DNA of 13,963 nt from Holophagaceae bacterium. Its GTDB lineage: Bacteria > Acidobacteriota > Holophagae > Holophagales > Holophagaceae. This document shows, piece after piece, positions 1-8,569 of this stretch. Made by a program: the position numbers and the translations under genes. The stretch lies in contig JANXYT010000337.1 in NCBI GenBank assembly GCA_025355915.1, positions 1 through 13,963 of the forward strand, written 5' to 3'. A model generated the notes under the pieces. That model saw only the letters and a program-made list of their open reading frames with translations, made no database searches and was not told the DNA's origin. Each line of letters starts with the position of its first letter. Positions within the stretch are counted from its first letter, which is position 1.

Positions 1-896
1 GGACGAACCGAAGAAAGGGGACGATCGAGGGGCGCTGGAATGGGCTCCAGCAGGCCGCGCCGGAAGGCTGGCCAGAAGGCCGTCCCCTCAGGTTCCCACC
101 CGGCGGCAGCGGCCCCTGGCGCATCGAATGTGAATACCGCCTGCCTCGGCTCGTTGGAGCCTTCGCGCACCTCGACCAGATGGTCACCTTCCTGTCTGAG
201 TGCAGCACGCAGCTTCCCGGTTTCGGGCCCCTCCGAGAACAGGAACTCCCGGCGGAAATAGCGATCCTTTCGCAGGCGGTCCAGATCAAGTTCCATGGCG
301 ACGAGGCCCGCCATGGGGGAGACCACGCCGCGATCCGTCAGCGACTCATCCAATGCCAGTTTCAAGGCCCGTTCACTGGTGGCGAAGAAGATGAACGGCC
401 CGGTCCGCGCCCAGGCTAGCCCCATGCGCCGGTCCGGATCCTCCGAGTTGTCCCCTGCGCCCGCCACGACCAGGGTGTAGGAGATCCCCCCATGGACCTT
501 CGTTTCACCCGACGGAATAGCCATGGGAAGCGCCGCGAGGGGGGTCTCCAGCACCAGCACGGCCTCCAGGTGTCCGATCTCAAGAAGGGCCAGCCCCAGC
601 GAGCTTGGCTGGAGCTTGCGAATCTCATTCCAGGCCAGGGGCAGGGATCCGGAGAACTTGGCCCACTGATCCTCGAGCTTGGATCCCACCTGGGTCTTCC
701 GCCAGGCGGAAACCAAGGGATCCCCGGAGACCGGCGCGCCCCGGAGGAATTGGCGGTACGACCCGGTCAGGGCGGCATCAAAGGCCGGAACATCCGGAAT
801 CACCATGCGCACGGGAGCCTCGGGCAGAGGCAGCTTGGGAGGGCCCGCCACCAGTGCGAGGGAGGCGAAGACGAAGGTCGTATGGCGAAGCATCAT
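1..896 (-). CDS. Exported protein of unknown function, C-terminus off the left edge (possible DUF3352-like)
   Basis: Reading leftwards from ATG 896, the frame stays open for 298 codons to the window edge, so the gene is partial. The N-terminus (MMLRHTTFVFASLALVAG) has a short basic start and a hydrophobic stretch, then a Pro-rich segment, which suggests a secretory signal peptide. The mature part begins with a line like VRMVIPDVPAFDAAL and later has FIFFATSERALKLALDESL. This alternation resembles DUF3352-type exported proteins, but the resemblance is weak and from memory. No catalytic motif is visible. The start overlaps the stop of the giant repeat gene as ATGA, and GGAGG lies 7 bases upstream, so ATG 896 is preferred over the adjacent ATG 893. 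It is the fourth gene of the minus-strand operon and probably acts outside the cytoplasm with the other three products. The reading frame is secure; the function is not. Confidence 0.85.
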   Translation of the reverse strand, partial: MMLRHTTFVFASLALVAGPPKLPLPEAPVRMVIPDVPAFDAALTGSYRQFLRGAPVSGDPLVSAWRKTQVGSKLEDQWAKFSGSLPLAWNEIRKLQPSSLGLALLEIGHLEAVLVLETPLAALPMAIPSGETKVHGGISYTLVVAGAGDNSEDPDRRMGLAWARTGPFIFFATSERALKLALDESLTDRGVVSPMAGLVAMELDLDRLRKDRYFRREFLFSEGPETGKLRAALRQEGDHLVEVREGSNEPRQAVFTFDAPGAAAAGWEPEGTAFWPAFRRGLLEPIPAPLDRPLSSVR

Positions 897-3800
897 CGGA
901 CGCCCTCCGCTTTGAGAACCTGGGCCAGCAGGGACCAGGAGAGATCCCGGGGACGGATGGGGGCAGGGCGGCCATCCACCAGGCGGTAGGCCTCCTGTTT
1001 CGGGGGCGCGATCTGCGTCAATTCGGCCCGCAGATCCTTCAGGTTGGGGGCCTTCCGTTCCGCAAGCAGCCTGAGGGTGCCGTTGAGCTGACCCTCATCA
1101 CCCGCCCTGCCCGCCATCCTTGCAAGATCGGCCAGGGCGGCGTTGATGTCCGAAGATTTCATCTTCCGCTCGACCATCAGCCGGCCCAAGCCCTCGGGCG
1201 CATGGGACCCAAGCGCCGTCCGGGCGGCCCGCCAGGAAGCAGGCAGGAGGTACCGTGCCGCCTTCAGCTGGAGCAAGGACCGGTCCTCCGACCGTGGCGA
1301 GCTGGCTGCCAAGGCCATGGAAACCCGGAACAGGGTGTCTTCCGCGTCGGGGGCTGGACTCCGAAGCGCTGAGCGGGCGGAAAGGATATCCAAGGGATGG
1401 GCCTTCAGCCGGTCGCCCAGAGAGGAGACCGACGCGTCGGACCGGCTACTCCAGTAGGGAAGCGCCGAGTTCCAGGTCGAGGGAACCTTGGCCTCAACGG
1501 CTTTGGGCGCCCCGATTCTGCGCCACAGGTCGAAGGCCTGGAGGTCCACCTGAGTTGGCCAGAGGCCCCGAAGCCGGCTGTCGAACAGCGTTCGCGCGGC
1601 CTGGCCAGGCTGCTTGAGGGCAACGAGGATGCCTGCGCGTTGGCGGGCATGGGCGAACCCATAGCTCTGCGGCCATCTCGACAGCCATCGGGGCACGTCG
1701 TTCGGAAGCACCGAGGCCAGGATCTCGCACAGGCTTCCCAGTTGTTCCGGGGAGACCTCGCCCCTGAACCAGGCCTGATCCAGCTCATCGGCCAGCCCCG
1801 CCAATTCAGCGGTTTGGGCCAGCCTAAAGGCCATTCCCCAGGCTGCCGTGGAGACCGCGCCTTCCTCCCGGCGTTCCTTCAGCAAGGTCCTGAATCGAGC
1901 TTCCACCGGTTGCGAACCTCGCACGTCGCGGAAGGGCTGCAACCAGAGCTGCAACCGGTCCACCAGCGCATCGTTGGCGGGGGGCGCCGGAGGGGGCTGG
2001 GAGGTGGACGCTTCCTCCTCGCCGTCCTCCGCATTCTCGGTCGATCCCGATCCGCTCACGGAGGCTTCGGTGGCGGCCAGACTGAGCCCCTGCCCTTGTC
2101 TTAGTTCGCCCAGCATCTGATCGACCATCGCGAGGGCCGGGCCGCTTTCGCCCCGGAGGAGGCGGGCGCGGATGGCCAGGAGACGGGGAACATCATCCCC
2201 CTTGGGCACGTCCAGCAGGCTGAACAACCGAGGCTGTGGGACCCCCGGATTCCCGGCTTCCTCCAGGGCTGCGATGGCCTCGTTCCGGGCGGAAGGGGGC
2301 TGACGGTTCAACCATCCGCCCGCGTGCGGCCAGATTCCTCGCAGCTTGGAAAGGCCACGAACCGGCAAGGGCGCATGGTCGGGAACCCACAGCTCCTGGA
2401 GCCAATAACGAATCTGCTCCGCGGAGAGTTGGTGTTCCCGGCCCCGCCATCGGTGGGCGAGGGCGGCCTTGAAGCCGGCTGGATCCGCGGTGTGGAATCG
2501 GTCGGCACTTTCCTTCTTGCGATCCATCAGGTAGGCGTAGAAGGCTGGCCCGACGGGTTTCTCAGGATCCAGGACCTCCAGGGGTGAAGGCAGTCCATGC
2601 TCTTCCGCCAAGGCCGTGTGCCACCGGAAGTCCTCCTCCGTCAGCTTCGCCTGTCCCTGTTGGAGGAAGTCCCGCCACCGGTCGATGGCGGCTTCCCGTT
2701 GGGTGGAAGCGACCAGCAGGGAAAGCCTGGCCTCCAGGCGCCGACGATCGGCCGCGGAACCTGTCCGCGAGGCATCGATTTCCAGGGCGAGCGGCACGTC
2801 ACCCATGGCCCTGGCCAGCCGAAGGGCCAGCAGGGTCCGGTCTGTCTCCGCGCCCCGGCCGGGAACATCCAGAGGGACCAGAGGCGCGCTCCGGTCGCCC
2901 TTCCGGTATCGAACGAGGGTTTCCAACACGTACCAAGCCTCGCCCGGACGATCGCCCCAAAGGGCGCCCGGCAGGCGGCCTTCGTCGGCGCCGGAACCGA
3001 CCATGCGGTTTTCCCCTTCCTCCAGGAGGTCGCCCTTGGCGTTTCTCCGGAGGGCGAACTCGGACCAGACCCACTGGCCGCCATGTCCGAGCACTTCTCC
3101 CACGGTCTGGGGGCCTCGCAGTTTCTGAAGCAGTGCAGCATCGGCGGCCCCGGGGTGGCCCTGGACCAGGGCGCCCAGGGCGAGGGTGACGTCCTCCACT
3201 TTGCGACGCCGGGCGAGCAGGACCGGGTCCGAGGGTGCCCGGGAATCCCAGAACCGGAACCAGGCGGTCCGTGGTTCCTGCGGGAGGAGCGCCACGAGCG
3301 GTGCCGAAGGCCAATTCCGGGCGGCGAGCACCCAGAAGCGATCCCATCGATGCCGCGCACCCATGATCTCAGCCAGTTCGCGGATCTTGTCGGGGCGGCC
3401 AAAGGCCGCGCGGGTCCAGGTCTGCAGAACCGCTGCATCGTCGAGCCAGTACGCCCAGGACAGGCGCGCGCTCGAGGCATCCAGCGGCTGGGTGCCATGG
3501 ACCTGGCCGAGAAGGGCCTGCCAGCTGGGCTCCAGGAAGGCCATGAGCTCTTCCGGGCGGTCCCGGCGGGCGAGGTCGCGCACCCAGAGTTTGGACAAGT
3601 CTGGCGCGCGGAACCGCATCACGCGCTCTCCCCGGACATCCGTTCCAGCGACCACCAGTTCCGCTCCGACCGCCTCCACCATGGGCGCGGGAGGATGGGT
3701 CTGCCAGGGACCGGGATGGGCCGACAGGTACCGTTGCGCCATCTCAAAGCGAACAGTGCGTTCGAGCCCAGATCCAGTGATGAAGGGCCACCAGGTCGTC

Positions 3801-6800
3801 AAGGCGCGATCATCCGGTCCCGCGGCCCCCGCGGGTGCCAGCTGTTTCAACAGGTGGGCCTGAACCTCCTCTTTCTGTTCCTGCCGCCCATGCTGTCTCA
3901 GGATCCCGGCGGCCACGTGCAGGAATGGCTGGTCACGGCCGTGCTGATCCAACAGCCGAAGGGACTGGTTCACCAGCAGCGCGATGGCGCACTGCTTCTC
4001 GTGGCTCAATTGGCTTCCCGCCAGGGCCCGGATGTCTCCCGAAGGGGAATAGAGGCGAAGGGCGAGCGCAGGCAGGCCGTACTCCAGCAGCCGTTCTGAG
4101 GCTCGGGCCTTGCGCTCGGCCAGCTCTTTGACGGTACCGGCGTGGCCACGGGCCTCTTTCTGGAATGCCCCCAGGGCCGCCTTCTCGATGGCCAAGGCTT
4201 GGTCGGCCTGGCCCGCCCGCGCGTACAATTCGCTGCGCCAGCGGGCGACACCCTCGTCGGCGGCCCGCGGCCGATTCCAGCCTTCCAGGTAGTCCGCGGC
4301 TTCCTTGATCCGATCGGCTCGGACAAGCAGTTCGGCCGCCTCGCGCCACAGGATTTCCTGCTCGGGACGCACCGCCACAGCGGACTTGGCGGCCTCGATG
4401 GCCCCCTCCACCTGGTGGAAGGCCCGTTTGATATCCCGGACCGCCACGGCCCAACGCACGTCCCGGGGGCTGCGCTGATGCTGCTTCTCGAAGAAGCCGA
4501 GCAATTCAGAACCCTTGCCGGCCCGCTGCGCGGATCGGCACGCGGACTGGAGCCATGCCCGATCCGTACGGCGGTTCAGCGCCTCGATCCATAGACCCAA
4601 GGCGGATCCCCAGGCTGACTCGAGATCCGCGGCCCGGGCCAATTCGTGGAACAGATCGGAATGGAGCTCGGGCAGCAGCTTGCTGCTTTCCACCTTGGCC
4701 AAGGTGAAGGGGTCCCAAGCCGGGTCTTCCCGGAAGGAGAGCCGGGCGAGGAGGTGCAGCGCCCCAAGCCGGCGGGCGCCTTCCAGCGTATTTTCAGCCA
4801 ACAATTTGGAAACCGACCGGCGCGCCCTGGGGAGATCAGAAGCTGCCAGGCACTCCCGGGTCAGACGCTCCAGGAAGGCCTCCCGATGGCCCACGGCCGC
4901 CTTGGGAGACACCTCTTCAAGCAGGACCCGAGCCTCCTCGCCCATGCCGTTCCGATGGAGGAAGGACAGCCGGTCCTCCAAAAGCCCGAGGCTCCATGGA
5001 TACCGTGTGCCGAGGCGGCGCCACTCGGAAGCGGCCACCTTGGCCCCCTTGGCGCGCTCGAGGTAGCCCGCGCGTCCCGCCTCGGCCTGGAGCTTCGCCG
5101 CACCCTCGGGAAGCGTGGCGATGCGCGTGTCGAGAAGGGCCCACACCTTGTCGGCGTCCTGGGGTCGCTGGTTCTGTGCCAGGAAGCTGGCGCGCTCCAT
5201 CTCCAGCCGGATGCGCGCTTCCTCATTCGGTGTCAGTTCCGCTCGGCGAGCCATGACCGAATTCCGGAATTCGAGAATCTGCGCCTTCTTCCACCGGCCT
5301 TCGATCAGGGGCCCACCCGTGGCTTCCATGGCATCCAGGAATTCCCGGGCCGTGGCCTTTGCCACCATGTCCCGCGTCTTTTCCGCCAGGACATTTCCCA
5401 TGCGGTGGATGGCATCGTACTCCTTGGGCCGGGCCTTCACCTTCTGATCCACCCGCGTGTCGCGGCCCACGGGATCGTTCGGCAGGTCCATGTCGTCGAT
5501 CCAGGTATCGGCATCCCAGGACAACCCGGGCACGGGGGGTTCGATGGTGCCGAGCGGCAGGAACGCCGCCAGGGTGCGCTCGTCCTCCGGGGCCCCAGGC
5601 TTGAGGCTCTGGACGCGCCGCTCGACGATCCGGTAGACGCGATCGCGCGCGAGCAGTTGGGCGAGACGGCGCAGGGACCGTTGGTCCTGTTCGAACCAGG
5701 AGCTGAAGCCACTCGGTTGTTCCGGACGAACCGCGTCCAGGTACTCTCGAACAGCCCCTTCCAGATCCTTGATGTTTTCCCGCAGGACGCCGGTCTCGAA
5801 GGCGAAGAAGCGGGGACGATCCAGGCGTTTGCGGCCTGCTTCCACGACCGCCAGGGCCTCGCGGTCGTGCCCGTAGTCCCACAGGAGCGTGGCCAGTTCG
5901 GAGATGCGCTGGGGGTTCCGGGGCTCGCGGTCCACGATGTTCCGCCAGATGGCCATCGCGGACTCGGGCCGACCCCGTTCCTCTTCCAACTCCCCCAGTT
6001 CAGTCCAGAGCGGAGCAGGGTCTTCCAGTGCCGGGGCCGTGCGTTCGACCAGCGCGCGGGCCGGAGCGGCGTGCGTGGTGCCAAGGCCGTTCAACGACCG
6101 ATGAAGGGAAAGCACGCGTTGAGTCAGGTGCCCATCGCCGGGGTAGGTGCCGGACAACCGGTCCGCAGCCCCGACGGCCTGTTCGAATCGGGATAGGCGG
6201 GCCCAGCCTTCAAAGAGCAGCAGATCCTCCACGGGCGTGCGATCGCTGCGCCCTTCCATGGCCGCCAGCCGGGCCTCGAGGGTGCCCTTCTCCATGGCTT
6301 CGCTGAAGAACGCTTCTCGCTCGGATGGCTCGGTGAAGAGCAGGGCCCACCGGCGCTCCGCCATGAGGGAGTCGGGAACGACCACCGGCGCGTGGTGCTG
6401 CTTGGCGACCAGCTCCGGCTTGTAGGCGGTGTTCCACCGGCTGGTCGTCACCAGACGCTGGGCTTCGCGGTACACGGTGGAGCTGTGGGGGAACCGCTCC
6501 AGGGCCTTGAAGCGCACCCAATCGGCCCAGAGCACCATCCGCACCCGGCCGGCCACGGTCGGCTGCTCCGGAATCTCCACGCGGATGTCACCGGCATCCC
6601 GGGTGCGTTCAAAAATGGAGGCTCCACGGAATCTGGACGCGATCTCCTCCGCAAGACGGCGCAGATCCCCGTGGTGGCTCCTTTTCGCGTACCACCGGGC
6701 GGACCGGGCCCAGAGGCTGCCGCCCGGGAAGCGTCGAAGCGCCTGCTCGTACCTGGGCCCCAGGTCATCATCCAGGTTCCACCCTTCGAGACGCGCCGCG

Positions 6801-8569
6801 AGCATCAGCCAGAGGTTCTCGGCATCCGGCATCCGATCCATTTCGCCCAGGATCAGGCCCAGTGAGGCCCGATGGGAGGGATCCCGGTACTCGAGGCGGG
6901 CCAGGGATTCCTCCAACACACCCGGGTAGCTGGAACCCCTGCCCTGGCTGCGCGGGCGCGCCCAGGGGCGGGCCTCGGTGGCCTCCTCCCCCAGGGCTTC
7001 TTCATCCCGGTCAGCGTGTTCCTCGCCCCGGACCCGGGCGGGTTGGCTGCCGTCCGGCGCCAGGACACGGAGGCGAGCCTGCATGAGGCGCAGTTCTTCC
7101 GAGATGGGCACCCCCACCTGGCGCATGGCCATCAGGGCGATGCGCCGCGCTTCGTCCGCCACGGCGCTGGGGCCCGATTCCACCTGGGGGAGGAGGGCCA
7201 GGGCGGCCTGTCCTTCCCCGCGTTCCACATGGCGCTCCATGATGGCCACGCGCAGCGCGGACAAGGCCGGATGCTGCGGGGCGCGGCGGACCAGTTCATC
7301 CGCCAGGGCCCGCGCCGTGGCGAAGGTGCGATCCGGAAGGGATTCGCTCTCCAGCCGCGTGAGGGCTTCCTGCCAATCCAGGCCCGTCAGAAGAAAGGAG
7401 GCGCCCCCGGTCCAGAATCCCGGCGTCCGGTCCACGCGGGCCGCCCAGCGGTAGATTTCATCGTTATAGGTGCCGAAGGCGAGCGGCCTTCCTCCGGCCT
7501 GGAGGGCCAGGCGGGACAGGAGGGCCAGGTCGTTCGTCTGTTCTTCGGCGGTTCCCAGGTGGGCCGCCGCCAGGGCAGCGCGAAAGGCTTCCGGGAGGGC
7601 GTCGATCTCGGCGTAGAGCCTGGCCAGGAGTTCGTGGTCGCCGCGGGTGAGGCCTGCTTCGTAGCGGCGCTCCACCTGCCGAAGCAGATCCGCGGCTGCG
7701 TCCCCGCGGCTCTTTCCTTGAAAGTAAGTCGCCAGGCGCACCAGGGCGGCCGCATCGAAACCCCGCTCCAGCGTGGCCCGCCAGGATCCAGGCAAGCCTG
7801 GAACGGCCTTGTCGACCCGCTGGGCATAGGCTTTCCGCAGGTCGATGCTCCAGGGTTTGGCCACGGATTCATCCAGCACGCGGAAGGCGTCCTGATGGTT
7901 CCCGTGGTCCGCGAGAAGGTCAGAGCGCAGCAACAGCCTCCGCTCGGGGTTCAACGCTTTGGTCCCGGCCAGGGCGCGATCCGCCTCGTCCAGACGGCTG
8001 GCCTTCTCCAGCTTGCGCAGCCAGTCCTCGAGGGCGCGAGCGTCCATGGGAAACAGCTCCGCACGGGCCTTCCGGAGGGCGATGGGATCCGCCAGTTCGG
8101 GGTTCCGGTCGGCCCAGGCGATCCGCTCAAGGGCCAGGCTGCGCTTCGCATCCTCGGGCAGGCCGGGCATGGCGCGCTCGGCCGCCCTGAACGCTGCGGC
8201 GGGTTCCTGATGGGCCAGGGCCCAGCGAGCGGTGTCGGCCCAGGCGGTCGGCCCCTCCGCTTCGGCCCACTTTTCCATGGATGCCAGCGCACCCTTCCGG
8301 TCCCCCAGCTCGAGCCGGGCGTCAGCCAGATGGCGGAGCGCCTCGCTTTCCTGGCGCGCTTCCAGCAGCTTGGCGAGCTCGGCGGTCGGGGTCGGGTAAT
8401 GGACCTTGTGGCCATCGACCATGGCAAAGCGGGTCGCCAGCGAGTACATCCAATCCGCTTCAGTCAGGTCCGACCAGGGAATCCGGGTTGCTCCCACCAT
8501 GGCCAGCGGCAGGACGACGGCGAGGGCCACCTTCAGCTTGGGGATGCGTTGAACGAAGCGGGCCCTCAT
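893..8569 (-). CDS. Giant TPR-like helical-repeat envelope protein, 2558 aa
   Basis: This is an uninterrupted frame of 2558 codons from ATG 8569. The frame extends 22 codons further upstream, but ATG 8569 overlaps the previous stop as ATGA and has GGAGG 7 bases before it. That start also puts a signal sequence or anchor at the very N-terminus: basic residues 2-13, then a hydrophobic run at 14-27 ending VGA. Most of the rest consists of paired amphipathic helices rich in Ala, Leu, Arg and Trp. TPR-like spacing is clearest near residues 75-135 and 845-945 (for example the pattern W..LG.L.EE.GR...A...W). Two low-complexity linkers break the solenoid: an acidic Glu/Asp/Arg segment at about 510-550, and a Ser/Glu/Pro segment at 2167-2198 ending PPPAPP. 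TPR solenoids normally bind proteins, so a periplasmic or surface scaffold is the inferred role. I see no enzyme domain. The last ~900 residues are too diverged to assign repeats by eye. Confidence 0.93.
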   Translation of the reverse strand: MRARFVQRIPKLKVALAVVLPLAMVGATRIPWSDLTEADWMYSLATRFAMVDGHKVHYPTPTAELAKLLEARQESEALRHLADARLELGDRKGALASMEKWAEAEGPTAWADTARWALAHQEPAAAFRAAERAMPGLPEDAKRSLALERIAWADRNPELADPIALRKARAELFPMDARALEDWLRKLEKASRLDEADRALAGTKALNPERRLLLRSDLLADHGNHQDAFRVLDESVAKPWSIDLRKAYAQRVDKAVPGLPGSWRATLERGFDAAALVRLATYFQGKSRGDAAADLLRQVERRYEAGLTRGDHELLARLYAEIDALPEAFRAALAAAHLGTAEEQTNDLALLSRLALQAGGRPLAFGTYNDEIYRWAARVDRTPGFWTGGASFLLTGLDWQEALTRLESESLPDRTFATARALADELVRRAPQHPALSALRVAIMERHVERGEGQAALALLPQVESGPSAVADEARRIALMAMRQVGVPISEELRLMQARLRVLAPDGSQPARVRGEEHADRDEEALGEEATEARPWARPRSQGRGSSYPGVLEESLARLEYRDPSHRASLGLILGEMDRMPDAENLWLMLAARLEGWNLDDDLGPRYEQALRRFPGGSLWARSARWYAKRSHHGDLRRLAEEIASRFRGASIFERTRDAGDIRVEIPEQPTVAGRVRMVLWADWVRFKALERFPHSSTVYREAQRLVTTSRWNTAYKPELVAKQHHAPVVVPDSLMAERRWALLFTEPSEREAFFSEAMEKGTLEARLAAMEGRSDRTPVEDLLLFEGWARLSRFEQAVGAADRLSGTYPGDGHLTQRVLSLHRSLNGLGTTHAAPARALVERTAPALEDPAPLWTELGELEEERGRPESAMAIWRNIVDREPRNPQRISELATLLWDYGHDREALAVVEAGRKRLDRPRFFAFETGVLRENIKDLEGAVREYLDAVRPEQPSGFSSWFEQDQRSLRRLAQLLARDRVYRIVERRVQSLKPGAPEDERTLAAFLPLGTIEPPVPGLSWDADTWIDDMDLPNDPVGRDTRVDQKVKARPKEYDAIHRMGNVLAEKTRDMVAKATAREFLDAMEATGGPLIEGRWKKAQILEFRNSVMARRAELTPNEEARIRLEMERASFLAQNQRPQDADKVWALLDTRIATLPEGAAKLQAEAGRAGYLERAKGAKVAASEWRRLGTRYPWSLGLLEDRLSFLHRNGMGEEARVLLEEVSPKAAVGHREAFLERLTRECLAASDLPRARRSVSKLLAENTLEGARRLGALHLLARLSFREDPAWDPFTLAKVESSKLLPELHSDLFHELARAADLESAWGSALGLWIEALNRRTDRAWLQSACRSAQRAGKGSELLGFFEKQHQRSPRDVRWAVAVRDIKRAFHQVEGAIEAAKSAVAVRPEQEILWREAAELLVRADRIKEAADYLEGWNRPRAADEGVARWRSELYARAGQADQALAIEKAALGAFQKEARGHAGTVKELAERKARASERLLEYGLPALALRLYSPSGDIRALAGSQLSHEKQCAIALLVNQSLRLLDQHGRDQPFLHVAAGILRQHGRQEQKEEVQAHLLKQLAPAGAAGPDDRALTTWWPFITGSGLERTVRFEMAQRYLSAHPGPWQTHPPAPMVEAVGAELVVAGTDVRGERVMRFRAPDLSKLWVRDLARRDRPEELMAFLEPSWQALLGQVHGTQPLDASSARLSWAYWLDDAAVLQTWTRAAFGRPDKIRELAEIMGARHRWDRFWVLAARNWPSAPLVALLPQEPRTAWFRFWDSRAPSDPVLLARRRKVEDVTLALGALVQGHPGAADAALLQKLRGPQTVGEVLGHGGQWVWSEFALRRNAKGDLLEEGENRMVGSGADEGRLPGALWGDRPGEAWYVLETLVRYRKGDRSAPLVPLDVPGRGAETDRTLLALRLARAMGDVPLALEIDASRTGSAADRRRLEARLSLLVASTQREAAIDRWRDFLQQGQAKLTEEDFRWHTALAEEHGLPSPLEVLDPEKPVGPAFYAYLMDRKKESADRFHTADPAGFKAALAHRWRGREHQLSAEQIRYWLQELWVPDHAPLPVRGLSKLRGIWPHAGGWLNRQPPSARNEAIAALEEAGNPGVPQPRLFSLLDVPKGDDVPRLLAIRARLLRGESGPALAMVDQMLGELRQGQGLSLAATEASVSGSGSTENAEDGEEEASTSQPPPAPPANDALVDRLQLWLQPFRDVRGSQPVEARFRTLLKERREEGAVSTAAWGMAFRLAQTAELAGLADELDQAWFRGEVSPEQLGSLCEILASVLPNDVPRWLSRWPQSYGFAHARQRAGILVALKQPGQAARTLFDSRLRGLWPTQVDLQAFDLWRRIGAPKAVEAKVPSTWNSALPYWSSRSDASVSSLGDRLKAHPLDILSARSALRSPAPDAEDTLFRVSMALAASSPRSEDRSLLQLKAARYLLPASWRAARTALGSHAPEGLGRLMVERKMKSSDINAALADLARMAGRAGDEGQLNGTLRLLAERKAPNLKDLRAELTQIAPPKQEAYRLVDGRPAPIRPRDLSWSLLAQVLKAEGVR
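904..908 (-). promoter_or_regulatory. Ribosome-binding site of the left-edge gene
   Basis: GGAGG sits inside the last codons of the giant repeat gene, 7 bases before ATG 896. It favours ATG 896 over the adjacent ATG 893, where the spacing would be 10 bases. Confidence 0.75.

Noticed and set aside
2597..6196. Two further long plus-strand frames (2597-4099 and 4646-6196)
   Set aside because: They have the same antisense character: low-complexity composition, no family motifs, and no operon context.
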